Below, in pieces: positions 25,606-37,403 of a stretch of 64,000 bases of DNA. The notes under the pieces were generated by a model that saw only the letters and a list, made by a program, of their open reading frames with translations, did not search any database and was not told the DNA's origin. The stretch is from Capsicum annuum (taxonomy: Eukaryota; Streptophyta; Magnoliopsida; Solanales; Solanaceae), in NCBI RefSeq assembly GCF_002878395.1, contig NC_061120.1, positions 119,786,585-119,850,584 of the forward strand. The letters are read 5' to 3'. The translations under genes and the position numbers were made by a program. Positions within the stretch are counted from its first letter, which is position 1, and each line of letters begins with the position of its first letter.

Positions 25606-26960
25606 TGATCTTGGGCATATTTATACATCCAGGTGCTAGTTATTGCCTCTACTTGTGTCTATTTGTGAGCTACATTGCATAAATATTCACTTAGTTGATC
25701 TTATTTAGTGTACATGATCTAATGGATATGATTAGTGTTTCTGGTCAGAATGAGCTTAATTTTGAGTCAATACCATTATTGTGGATGATTGAAGATGTTA
25801 AGAGCAATATCTATAAATAAAACAACCATAAAAAGAGTTGGAAAGGCATTTACAATGCATAGACCATAAAGAAAACTGAATAGACTACACCATAGAGGGA
25901 AGTTGTAAATCGAAACAAAAAATATGCCATGTCCACTGAGATGCATGATAAGAGCAATTCATGCCATTAGAAAAAATTCCCAATGGCACATCCGCTAAGC
26001 CGCGTGTTAAGAATGTGCCACACCCTTGTGTATTTCAAGGAAAAACTTATACTACATTAGAAATAGGACACTTAACTTCTATTATAAATATTTTGGAACG
26101 GCTGGGGAGAGAGAAAAGATCCAAGGGAGGATCCAGATAGGTTTTTCTTCTTTACTTTCTTTTTCTTGTTGTTTTTACTTATAAATTCCATAATTTCAAT
26201 TCATTGGAAGACAATGAGTCGCTAAAAACCCTCATTCTAGGGTTGAGGTTGTGAACATGAATTTGGAATTATGGTTTGATTTTTTGTTTATATGTTTATC
26301 AAGTCATGTGATTCTTCTTGCATTCTTATTTTACTTTCCTAAAGTGTCTTGAACTCTGGGATAAATCAAAATCTAAAAAAAAATTGACAATAGGAGTGGA
26401 GGGATAGCATGAAGAATGTAAGGAGTATGGACCATATTTATAATCATTAGATACTAATCATTAGATGATGATTTGTGTTTTGTATAGAGATATACCACAA
26501 CATCCCACTAGGTTAACGAAATGGGAAGATAGCTTACTACATGTAAATTAAAGGCTCGCATCCTCGCTCAATGATGCGGTTGTGGAATTAATTTGGGTAG
26601 ATAACTTAGAGGATGACCATTCCCAGGTTATAATAGCAACCTTGTTAATCAATAATAGCGATAAACACCACTAATAGCTAGAAACCATAGTTATGCATAA
26701 ATGTGAAATAAATGCCTAAACCCCAGAACTCCCAACATATTGCTTACAATCCCAACTTCATATTGTTCTTATATTTTGTTAGTAGTTTTTACAAATATCA
26801 TACATTTATTACAAACTTGTAATTATTTAATGTCATTACTTGTTCTAGAATTGGATTGTCTACTAATCACAAAGTCCTTGAGGGATTGATCTTCGGCTCG
26901 TGAGAGTCAATTTACTAATTGGTTGACTGCCTACACTTGCTTAGTTATTTGGATGCAATA
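25606..26960 (+). repeat. right LTR of 19835-26960
   Basis: 1355 bp, TGATCTTGGG to GGATGCAATA, homologous to 19835-21215 over its length. The TATA box equivalent near 26055 is decayed (ATTAGAAATAG). Confidence 0.9.
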
Positions 26961-26965
26961 GGTCC
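26961..26965. other. target site duplication GGTCC (right)
   Basis: Identical to 19830-19834. Confidence 0.9.
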
Positions 26966-27548
26966 TACCTGGGAAATGTGAGCTCGGTGGTTTTTATAAT
27001 AAGTTATGTGATGACTTTCGTCATTCATCATATTCATATTGTATTGCATTTGGGACTTTTCTGCTTGCAGAAGACATGCTCAAAGTGTTGTTTCACTAAG
27101 TTTATTTTTTATTTTTCTCAGTCAGCCTGTGATACCTATTGCGTATAAGTGGATCGTACTTATCCCTGCTGATCCCTTTCAATGAAGATCCTAGAAAGAA
27201 TACCTTGCATTGTTATTGACTTTGTACAGATATTGCAGAGTTTGACATACTAATTCTCGCTAGAGTCTAGGGTTGATTTAGACCTCATATGTCCTTGTCA
27301 TCTTTATTTTTGCTATCCTGAGACTAATAAGTATTTTCAGATTCTATTATGTATTATATGCTCTTTATGATATCCCTTTCAAACTTCTGTTATTATTATA
27401 CTTTTATGGGTCTGACTTTGTTCTAGAAGTCTTGCCTTGGGTTATTTTGTTGTTGTTTGTATGTTTCCCTTATTAGTTAAGGTGATTGCTGACTTATTAA
27501 GGCTGATCCACGATAAGTCTCATCATGACTTATTTTTGGATAGTAACA
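26966..27548 (+). repeat. LTR end, probable continuation of 16828 LTR
   Basis: Continuous with 19829 before the TR-GAG insertion. Ends in TATTTTTGGATAGTAACA (to 27548), which is close to the GGGTCGTGACA end of the chromovirus LTRs in this window with three changes. Non-coding; the open frame starting at 27437 runs across the LTR end and is not a gene. Confidence 0.5.
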
Positions 27549-28166
27549 ATATGGATGCATCCATAAATAAAGAATTTTCAGAGTCCGCTGAACAATTTGT
27601 GAGATGTATTTCAGGTATCTGGAATAACAATCAAAAAAATTATAGTACTATTAATAAGGAAATTTTTTCCATACTGCTATCTGGAATAACAATCAAAAAA
27701 ATTATAGTACTATTAAATAAAGAATTTTCAGAGTCCGTTGAACAATTTGAATAGTTGTTTTCCATAGTATGACTACTAAGAGAACCATGTTTGTTTAGAC
27801 TGTTGCTTAAAATGTTTGGTTTAATTTCATGGTTTCGAAACCATGAAAATCTCCACTTTATGTAACCACTGACTTGGTGATATCCCATGGTTTGCCTTTT
27901 TTTTCAATTAAGCCCTTATTTAATATTATATAACCTTATTTTATCCTTTATCATATATTATTTTACTCCAACTCCTACCCCGACCCCCACCCCATAAGTC
28001 ACCCCTCCCCTCCCTTGCCCTATAAAATAATAATTAATTTTAGAAAATTTTAGACTTTCTTCCTATCCCACCCCTACCATAACTCTGACCCCACCTGTTA
28101 CCAAACCCCTAACCCTATTTTTTAAATTTTCTAACCCTCCTGACCCACCCCTACCCCTACCCCATG
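27549..28166. repeat. local duplications, palindrome and C-rich/A-rich repeats (left part)
   Basis: At 27565-27749 a duplicated pair lies in mirror order: block P (aataaagaattttcagag...) at 27565 and 27716, and block Q (tatctggaataacaatc...) at about 27617 and 27679. A perfect 24-bp palindrome centred on TTTCGAAA spans 27825-27848. From 27955 the sequence alternates C-rich ('cccacccctaccc') and A/T-rich ('attttagaaaatttt') tracts at about 100-bp spacing. The pattern resumes after the chromovirus at 37404. Confidence 0.75.
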
Positions 28167-30395
28167 TGTAATACCTCGGATATTCTTTAAGTCAAGTTTC
28201 ATACTTAAGAAGAATAAGGTCTGAATTTCCAAGTGGGAAATATTTTTAAAATTTGTAGAATTTCCCTAATATGGACTTTTTGTCATGTAGAGAATTAAAT
28301 TGGCTTTCCAATGATACCAATTTTATCCAAATCCGATATCGGGGTGAGAAGTTATGGCTTTTTTATTTACGACAGACCGGTTGACAAAACGTTGAGTCTG
28401 TGATGGACCGTCGCCCGGGCCATCGCAACCAAGGCAGTGACTCCCTCTTCTAGCCCAAGTGTGATGGCTAAGACAATCAACAGTCAACCTAGCGATGGAC
28501 CGTCGCTAGGACCATTACAACAAATACAGTGTGGCCTTTCTCTAACCAACATGCAATGGACGATCCGACGAACCGTCATGCTGACCATCGCAAATCCCGT
28601 TCAGTATCTTTAAGTCATTTTTAAAAGAATCATTTGGCCCTTTTCCCTTTTAATACCCTGATATATTCAAAATGAAGCACATAGCATCATTATCTCCCAA
28701 AACATCTAAGAGTTAGTGTTTCTCCATCAAGAGCAAATCCAAAACACTCTCTAAGAAATTCAAGAACTCACCATAGATTCTACAAATTAAGTTGAGATTT
28801 GAGTTCTCCAAGTCCAAGGCTTTAAGAAACCTCTCTTAACGAGTAAGAAGAAGAGTCTCATGCAAGTTTGTTCATCTAAGTTAAAATCGAACGTATGTGG
28901 GGTTTTGAAAAATGGTAATCCTTTCACCCTTATGCCCAATGACGTATTTTAAACTATAAGTTTTCTGCAATTTATTAGATTTTACATGAAATTGAATTAG
29001 GGTTTTTAACCCATTGTTATTGGTTGCAAGCTTTTGATGTTTCCCATGAATTGAAAGTCAAGTAGCATAATTTTACATGTTTTCTTTAGAAATTAAAGCT
29101 GGGTTTATACCCTATACTGATATTCCTTGAGAATTTAATAGTTGCAATGCTCTAGAGATTGAAGTATATGAGTACGATGAGATTTTGAGACAAATTGCTG
29201 TAAATTCTAGATTTCAATATGATTTATGAGTCCATATGATATGTAGTATGCATTTTTATAAATCTTAACTTGAGATTTGATTATGGGTCACTAAGCCCTA
29301 CTTGAGATTTGTAATTTCATAAACTTTTATGCTATAAGTACCCATGATTTGAGTACTTTGAGATTATTGAGAAATTTTTGACCTTAATGGTCATAATAGC
29401 TTTAAAATCCACTTTACTACATGAGGTTACAAATTTTATAGTTGGGTTCTTTATGAACCACAAGATTATTTTTAAAGTTTATTTCCATGAGATGAGCGTA
29501 GCTAACTAAAGGGAGTAGTATTTAGCATCGAGCTGGGTAAGTTAGTATGATTTAATACCCCAAAACTACGTACCACCATAGGATTGATATTTATGGGGCC
29601 GAGGCCAAGATAAGTGATCATTGAGTTGAGGTTATACTCTCTGGCAAGAATAAGATGCCTCTCCCAACGTGAGGTTTCTTCCTTAGGAGGACAAGACTTT
29701 GGACTCTATGTAGCTCCCATGGTTTATGTTGGTTAATAGAACCTCCCTAAAGTACTTTCCCTTGAGATAGAATATTTTTCCCTAAAGCTTTGAGATAAGT
29801 GATTTTCCCTAATAGAATATTTTCAAATTTGTTTCTTGAAGTAAAATTTTCCTAAGAAGAAAGTAGTTTTCTCTACTTGTAAGAGTTATAGAATTCCGAG
29901 TTCCAAGTGTCTTGAGTTTAAAAGAGTTCAAGTTCTTGAGCATTAAAGAATTTTTACCCTCCATGAGATATATACAAGAGTTTGAAAGTATTATTTAAAG
30001 ATTTCTTTAGCCTTCGGTAATGATAATAAGAGAATGGTTCAAAATTCAAAGCTAAAGTATAATGAATCAGGAGATTTGTGTTACATTCTTCATTCTACAT
30101 GATTTATGAGTTTTATACTAGAGACTTAGTCAAGCTATGTGAGGCATTCAAATTTGCATGCATGATTTGATTAAATAGTATCGATATTGTTCTCTGTAAA
30201 TGTATACACCCCCATATACTCAGTACATTCCCAAGGTTGATGCACATATACATCTATGCGCTACATTGTCATATAATGTACGTTCAGGTGCTCAGTCCCA
30301 ACCTTGTCAGTGATTTTTGAGTACCTTTGTCTACCTCTACATAGTGGTGAGTCCTCATGTTTCGAGGACCTATCTTCAGATATTTCAGAGTTTTT
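28167..30395 (+). repeat. left LTR of 28167-37403
   Basis: Starts TGTAATACCTCGG. From 28270 it is collinear with the right LTR from 34912. Carries a GC-rich block (28380-28610) with repeated 'gatggaccgtcg' type palindromic phrases, then a TATA-like CCTGATATATTC at 28658. The 3' end is deleted: homology to the right LTR stops at about 30395 ('tttcagagttttt'). Confidence 0.85.
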
Positions 30396-30479
30396 GAGGA
30401 AGAAAATGTTGAGCTGAAATCTTACAGACTGAAAGACATTGCTTAAGATTTCTTGGTAGCATGAAAAAAGGGTAGAGGT

Positions 30480-31165
30480 GAGGGTGTTACTCCAATGACT
30501 TCGAAGGTGTTCCAAGATGCATTCTTGGACAAGTTTATTCAACTTGAGATGAGGGAAGCAATGATTGAGGAGTTTATGAACTAAATGCAGGGTTCCATGA
30601 TTGTTAAGGAGTACTTCTTGAAGTTCAACCAGTTGGCCAAGTATGCTCCTAATTTGATTTTCGACACCCGAGCTAGTATGAGTAAGTTCGTGATAGGTGT
30701 TTCTAGTTTGGTACTAAAAGGGTGTAGGACGGTGATAATGAATAGCGATATCGATCTGGCTAAGTTGATGATGCATGCACAGCAGATAGAGGTGGATAAG
30801 ATACGGGAGAGAGATAAAGTGGGGAGTAACAAGAGATCTTGATTCGATCAGCATAAGTATAGTAAGGCTATGTCCCATGGAGGGAAAAACCCCCAGTTCT
30901 AAAGTCATTCATATATGCCAGCACCTTCATCAGCTAGTGCTCCCGCGCCTAGAGGCAGGCAGGAGCAAGGGAATAGGTCTTCTATGTCTAGGTCGCAGAA
31001 CAGTGTAAGTAATAGACCCTGCTGTCCTCTTTATGCTAAGTGTGGTAGAGATCTTTCCGGTGAGTGTTTAGTAGATCAGAGAGGTTTTTTTGGTTGTGGC
31101 AAGCTAGTCCACTGACTTAGAGATTGTCTGCATTCTAGGCAGGGAAACAAAGATTCTTGAACTCA
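30480..31165 (+). pseudogene. gag remnant (N-terminus deleted)
   Basis: Capsid motifs are read from about 30503: AFLDKFIQLEMREAMIEEF, then KEYFLKFNQLAKYAPNLIFD at 30606-30665 and SKFVIGVSSLVLKGCRT to 30730. A Ser/Pro/Arg-rich linker follows (30915-31010). Two zinc-binding segments: a C-x2-C (CPLYAKCGRD) near 31023-31053, and the CCHC knuckle at 31084-31125 where the first Cys is Phe (FFGCGK) and a stop follows the His. Gag cannot be made in full. Confidence 0.85.
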
Positions 31166-34100
31166 GGCACAGACTACTAGCGCACCAGCTCTTGTACCTC
31201 ATCCTGCCCCTGTTCAGGGAACTTCATCTAGCACTACTGGCGGTTAGTGCCAGAATAGATTCTATCCCTTACCATCCCATTAGGAGCAGGAGGACTCTCC
31301 CAATATTGTTAGTGGTATGCTCCGTGTCTTTTGCTTTGATGTTTATGTGTTGTTGGACCATGGGTCAAGTTTCTCTTATGTCACCCCATTAGTTGCTGTG
31401 AATTTTGAACTGAGTGCCAAAAAGATTCCTGAGCCTTTCCTAGTTTCCAGACCAGTAGGGGAGTCAGTTGTTGCTAAGCATGTGTATAAAAATTGTCCTG
31501 TTACTGTTCTTCATAGAGTCATAATTGCTGATTTGATAGAGCTAGACATGGTGGATTTTGACATTATTCTAGGTATGGATTTGCTTCATTCTTGATATAC
31601 ATCTATAGACTATCGTATTCGTGTGGTCCAGTTTCAGTTCCCTAATGAACCAGTTCTTGAGTGGTTCGGGAGTTCGGCTTCTCCCAAGAGCCATTTTATT
31701 TCCTATCTCAAAGCCAAAAAGCTAATATCCAAAGGTTACATCTTTCACCTAGTTACAGTTAAGGATACTAAGTCTGAGGCTCCAACAATTCAGATAGTCA
31801 ACATTGTTAATAAGTTTCCTAATTATTTTTTAGAAGAACTCCCAGGGGTACCTCCCAATATAGAGATAGAATTTTTGATTGACTTTCTTCCCAACACTCA
31901 GTCCATTTCTATTCCTCCATAGCATATGCCACCTGTAGAGCTTAAGGAGTTGAAAGAGAAACTCAAAGATCTTTTTGACAAAGGTTTCATAAGGCCCAGT
32001 GTTTCTCCTTGGGCCGCACCTGTTTTATTCATGCAAAAAAAGATGGTTCTTTACATATGTTCATTGACTATCGTCAGCTTAATAAGGTCACAATCAAAAA
32101 TAAGTATCCTCTTTTGAGAATATATCACCTGCTTGATCAGTTGCAGGGTGCAGGTTATTTCTCAAAGATAGAACCTAGATCCGGCTATCAGTAGCTTAAA
32201 GTGAGGGAATGTGATATTCCAAAGATAGCCTTTAGAACCCGCTATGGTCACTTTGAGTTTCTAGTAATGTCTTTTGGCCTAACCAGTGTCTCAACAGCCT
32301 TTATGAACCTCATGAATCGTGTATTCAAGCAATATCTTGATATGTCTATCATTGTTTTCATAGATAACATCCTTGTGTACTCCTGTACTGAGAACGACCA
32401 TACACGTCACCTTAGAATTATCTTGCAAACTCTTAGAGATCACCAGTTGTTCGCCAAATTCAACAAGTGTGTATTTTGGCTAAGATCAGTAGCCTTTATG
32501 GGTCATATCATTTCAGCCGAAGGAATTAGAGTTGATCCTCAAAAGACAAAAACTGTAAGAAATTAGCCTAGACCTATTTCCCAGTCTGACATTAGAAGTT
32601 TCTTTGTTCTAGCTGGCTACCACTATTCTGTTGAAGGTTTCTCTTCTATTGCATCTCCCATGACCCAGTTGACCTAAAAGAAAGTTAATTTCCAATAGTT
32701 AGATTCCTGTGATAAGAGTTTTTAGGAGTTTAAGACTCGAATTACTTCAGCCCTTGTGTTGACTTTGCCTGATGGTACAGAAGGTTTTGTGGTGTATTGT
32801 GATGCCTCTAGAGTTGGTTTGGGTTGTGTGTTGATGCAAAGAGATAAGGTTATAGTCTATGCCTCCAGACAGTTGAAGCCACATAAAATGAACAACCCAA
32901 CCCATAATCTAAAATTAGTTGTTGTGGTCTTTTCTTTGAAAATCTGTAGTCACTATCTTTATGGTGTCTATGTTGATATGTTTACTAATCATAAGAGCCT
33001 GCAGTATGTATTTACCTAGAGGGAGATTAATCTTAGGCAGGGGAGGTGGTTAGTATTGTTAGAAGACTATGATATGAGTGTGTTGTATCACTCGGGAAAG
33101 GCCAATGTAGTAGGAGATTCCCTTAGCAGGTTGTCTATGGGTAGTGTTTCTCATGTAGAGGAAGGTAAGAAAGAGTAAGCTTATGATGAGCATTGTCTGG
33201 CTAGATTGGGTGTTAGGTTACTTGATTCAGCTGAGGTAAGTACTTTGGTACAGAGTAGTTCCGAATCCTCCTTAGTTTCAATAGTGAAGGAAAAGCAAGA
33301 CAGAGTTCCTAGTTTGGTCAGACTGAAGGAGTCAGTTAAGGACAAAAAGGTAGAGGTTTTCTTCCAAGGGGAAGATAGCGTGTTGAGATTGCATGGTAGA
33401 TTATGTGTTTTGTGTATTGATGATCTGAGGTAGAGAATTATAGTTGAAGCACATAGCGCATGATATTCTATTCATCCCGGTACTACCAAGATGTACCACA
33501 ACTAGTAGGAAATCTATTTGTGAATGGTATGGAGAAGGATATAGTTGAGTTTGTAGGAAAGTGTACAGTGTGACAACAGGTTAAGGTAGATCACCAAAGA
33601 CCTAGTGGTGTCATACAAGAGTTTTGTAACCCACTTGGAAGTGGGAAGAGGTAAATATGAACTTTGAGACTGGTTTACCTCTTTCACGCCATCACCATGA
33701 TTCTATTTGGGTTGTTATAGACAGGCTGACTAAATCCACACATTTTTTGTTCGTGCATACATCTTATACAGCTGAGGATTATGCTAGGTTGTACATCCAA
33801 GATTTTGTCATGTTGCATGGAGTTCCCTTGTGTATCATTTCGGATAGGGGTACTCAATTTACTTCTTAGTTTTGGTGACCTTTTCAGTAGGTTCTTGGGA
33901 CCCAAGTTCATTTGAGTTCCATTTTTCATTCGCAGATAGATGGTCAAGCGGAGAGGACAATTCAGACTCTAGAAGATATTTTGAGGGCATGTGCTCTTGA
34001 TTTCAAAGGTAGTTAGGATGATCATTTCCCATTCATAGAGTTTGCTTATAACAATAGTTACCATGCTAGCATCGAGATGGCACCACTTGAGGCTTTGTAT

Positions 34101-34735
34101 GGTAGATGATGTAAATCACCCATAGGTTGGTTTGAAGTGGGTGAAGCTACTGTGATTGGGACTAATATAGTGTTTGAGGCTATGAAGAAATTTAAGTTGA
34201 TTAGAGAAAGGTTGAAGACAGCTTAGAGTCATCAAACATTATATGCCGATGTGAGGAGAAGAGGTCTTGAGTTTGAGGTGGGTGAATTGGTGTACTTAAA
34301 TATTTCACCAATGAAAGGGGTAAAGAGGTTTGGTAAAAAGGGGAAGCTTAGTCTTTGTTATGTTTTCCCTATAGAGTTTTGAGCCATTTTGGAAAACTAG
34401 CCTATGTAGTTGAGTTGCCCGCAGAGTTGCCAGTCGTTCGTTCTATTTTTCTTGTCTCCATGCTTAAGAAGCATATTGGTGATTCTGTTGTAGTGGATCC
34501 TTCGAAGAGTATTGATATTTAGAACAGTCTTTTATTTGATGAGAATCCTGTTGAGATTCTAGATTTTCAGACTCGTAGACTGAGGAACAAAGAAGTTCCC
34601 ATGGTCAAAGTTTTGCGGCGGAACCATTCAGTTGGGGATGCTACTTGGGAGGCAGAAGTAGACATGTGAGTCAAGTACCCGCACCTCTTTTTTGTGAGTT
34701 CAGATAAAGATGAAGGTATTATTATTCCTTAATTT
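31166..34735 (+). pseudogene. pol remnant: PR, RT, RNase H, IN, chromodomain-like tail
   Basis: Protease: LDHGSSFSYVTP near 31353-31388 (D-P/S-G turn now D-H-G) and FDIILGMDLLHS at 31557-31592. RT: 31926-32566, with a frame change in an A-run near 32040, the first catalytic Asp now Glu (32171), and the FIDD box now FIDN (32360-32368). RNase H: the YCDAS Asp is kept (about 32795), but the H-D-L-E-L site reads H-N-L-K-L (32906-32914). Integrase: zinc domain broken near 33500-33580, first catalytic Asp now Asn (33660), SDRG Asp kept near 33843, QAERTIQTLED kept near 33950. Chromodomain-like tail: VEILDFQTRRLRNKEVPMVKV near 34550-34612 and ATWEAEVDM near 34640-34668. Stops at 32192, 33017, 33431, 34224 and 34520 fit CAG to TAG. 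Confidence 0.9.
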
Positions 34736-34909
34736 AGACCTTATAAATCTAAAGTTCAGCTATATATCTATTCTTGCATGAGTTCTTGCAATTTCTGAAG
34801 TATTCAAGAATTTAAAAAGATTTTGAACCATCTAGCAAATTGCTTTAGCTATGAGTACTCAGTTTTTCCTGTGTTCTTGGTCTAACAAGTGACATTCAAG
34901 GATGAATGT

Positions 34910-37403
34910 TCCTACTATCGGATTTTTGTCATGTAGATAATTGAATTAGCTTTCCAACGACACCAATTTCGTACAAATCTGGTATCAGGGTGAGAAATTA
35001 TGGCCGTTTTCCTGAGAGTTATCGGAACTGCCACGGTGCGACAAACAGGTTAACAGATCATTGAGTTTGCGATAGAAAGTCTTTCGGGCCGTGGTAGACA
35101 AGCCAGTAACTCCCTCTACTTGCCCAAGTATGACGGCCAAAGTGATGTACCGTCAAGCTAGTGACGGACCATCACTAGGACCATCGCAACTAACACAGTG
35201 TGGACTTTTTCTGACCAACGTGCGACGGACGATCCGACATATCATCAGAATAGAAACGGACCATCACTCCAACCATCGTAAATCCCGTTCAGTACTTATA
35301 AGTCATTTTAAAAGGATTTTTTGATTCGTTTCCTTTTTAATACCCTGATATATTCAAAATAAAGCAGGTAGACTCAATATCTCCCAAAACATCCAAGAGC
35401 TAGGGTTTCCCCCTCAGGAGCAAATCCAAAACCCTTCTCCAAGAAATTCAAGAACTCACCATAGATTCTACAAATTGAGTTGACATTTGAGTTCCCCAAG
35501 TCCACGGCTTCAAGACCCCTCTCTCAAAGAGTAAGAAGAAGAATCTCAAGAAAGTTTGTTCATCTAAGTTACAATCTAAGGTCTGTGGGGTTTTGAACAA
35601 GGATAATCCTTTCACCCTTGTGCCCAAAGACTTATTTTAAACTGTAAGTTTTCTATAATTTATGATATTTTACATGAAATTGAATTAGGGTTTTTCACCC
35701 ATTGTTATTGGTTACAAGCTTTTGATGTTTCCCATTAATTGAAAGTCAAATAGCATGATTTTACAAGTTTTCTAAAGAAATTAAAGTTGGGTTTATACCC
35801 TTTATTGTTATTCCATGAGAATTTAATGGTTGCAATGCTCTACAAATTGAGGTATATGAGTACGGTGAGATTTTGAGACAAATTGCTATAAATTCCAGAT
35901 TTCTATATGATTTATGAGTCCATATGATATCTAGTATGCATTTTGATGAGTCTTAACTTGAGATTTGATTATGGGTAACGAAGCCCAACTTGAGATTTGC
36001 AATTTCATGAACTTTTGTGCAATAAGTACCCATGATTTGAGTACTTTGAGATTATTGACAAAATTTTGACCTTATGGTCATAGTAGCTTTGAAATCCACT
36101 TTACTAGATGAGATTACAGATTTTATAGTTGGGTTCTTTACGAACCACGATATTATTTATAAAGTAGATTTCTATGAGATGAGCATAGCTAACTAAAGAG
36201 AGTAGTATTTAGCACCGAGCTGGGTAAGTTACTGCGATTTTGAACCGCAGAACTACGTGCCACCGTAGGATTGAGATTTATGGGCCTGCGGCCAAGATAA
36301 GTAATCACTGAGTTGAGGTTATACTCCCTTTCAAGAGAATGATGCCTCTCCAAAACGTGAGGTTTCTTCCTTAGGAGGACAATACATTGAACTACTTGTA
36401 GCTCGCATGGTTTATGTTGGTCAATAGAACCTCCCTAAAGTATTTGCCCTTTAGATAGTATATTTTTCGGTAAATCTTTGAGATAAGTGATTTTCCCTAA
36501 TAGTATGATTTTCAAAATAGTTTCTTAAAGTAATATTTTCCCAAGAAGAAAGTAGTTTTATATACTAGTGAGAGTTATAGAATTCCGAGTTCCAAGTGTC
36601 TTGAGTTTAAAAGAGTTATAAGTTCTTGAGAATTAAAGAAGTTTTACGCTCCATGAAATATATGCATGAGTTTGAATGTATTGTTTAAGGCTTTCTTTAG
36701 TCTTCGAGTAAAGAGAATAACAGAAGAGGTCAGATTTTAAAGCCAAAGTATAATAACTCACGAGATTTGTGTTACATGCTTCATTCTACATGATTTATGA
36801 GTTTTATATTGTAGGCATATTCAAGCTAATTGATTTATTCATATTTGTATGCATGATATGATTAAAGAGTATGGATATTATTTTCTATAAATGTATACAC
36901 CCCCATATGCTCTGTACATTCCCAAGTGTTGATCCACATATACATCTATTTGCTACATTGTGTTATAATGTAGGTTCAGGTGCTCAGTCCTAGCCACATC
37001 AGTGATTTTCAATTACTTGTCTACATCTCCATAGTAGTGAGTCCTCATGGTTTGAGGACCTATCTTTAGACATTTCAGAGTTTTATTAGATATATTATTT
37101 GTTTCAGTTCAGTTTGAGTTAGTTGGGGACCTATCCCAATGGATCTCTAGTTTATGGAGTAGTAGAGGCTTTGTTAGACTAGTTATCAGATTGTTAGCAT
37201 GTTGAGATTTCAAGTTTTGTGGTCATTTGGACCGAGTATTTTCTTCGTATTTCCTTTCATTTGATATGACAGTACTAGTGTTTTGTTTATTTCATCTCGA
37301 ATTGAGTTATTATATATAGTAATAGGCTCAAAGAGTTAGCTTGGGGCTACTTGTAGCCTTAAGCACCGTGTGATGTCCTGGGAGGTGATTTCGGGTTGTT
37401 ACA
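34910..37403 (+). repeat. right LTR of 28167-37403 (5' end deleted)
   Basis: Collinear with the left LTR from 28270; it then continues about 320 bp past where the left LTR is cut and ends GGTTGTTACA at 37403, an inverted match to the TGTAA start of the left LTR. The GC-rich block (35030-35285) has 'gtgacggaccatcac' and 'gcgacggacgatccga' phrases. Confidence 0.85.

Larger units (their letters stand above)
19835..26960 (+). mobile_element. gag-protease-only Athila-like LTR element (TR-GAG type)
   Basis: Complete insertion of 7.1 kb bounded by GGTCC duplications: LTR (19835-21215), tRNA-Asp-type PBS (21224-21240), short leader, gag plus protease-like region (21481-about 23690), about 1.9 kb of non-coding DNA, right LTR (25606-26960). 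No RT, RNase H or integrase is recognisable. The element at 47293-58018 has the same parts in the same order and is collinear in the 3' non-coding part. The shared absence of pol suggests a non-autonomous family rather than two independent deletions. LTRs differ widely from each other, so the insertion is old. Confidence 0.85.
28167..37403 (+). mobile_element. Tekay/Del-like chromovirus, both LTRs, cis sites lost
   Basis: Plus-strand element of 9.2 kb: left LTR (28167-about 30395), gag, protease, RT, RNase H, integrase, chromodomain-like tail, right LTR (about 34910-37403). The left LTR runs straight into mid-gag near 30400-30500, so the LTR end, PBS and gag start are deleted. The right LTR lacks about its first 110 bp together with the PPT. 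It splits a C-rich tandem repeat region. A matching target duplication was not found (CCATG versus TCACC), so one boundary may be off or rearranged. Confidence 0.88.

Noticed and set aside
27437..27754. 105-residue plus-strand open frame
   Set aside because: Crosses the inferred LTR end and the P-Q-Q-P duplication, which creates its repeated residues.
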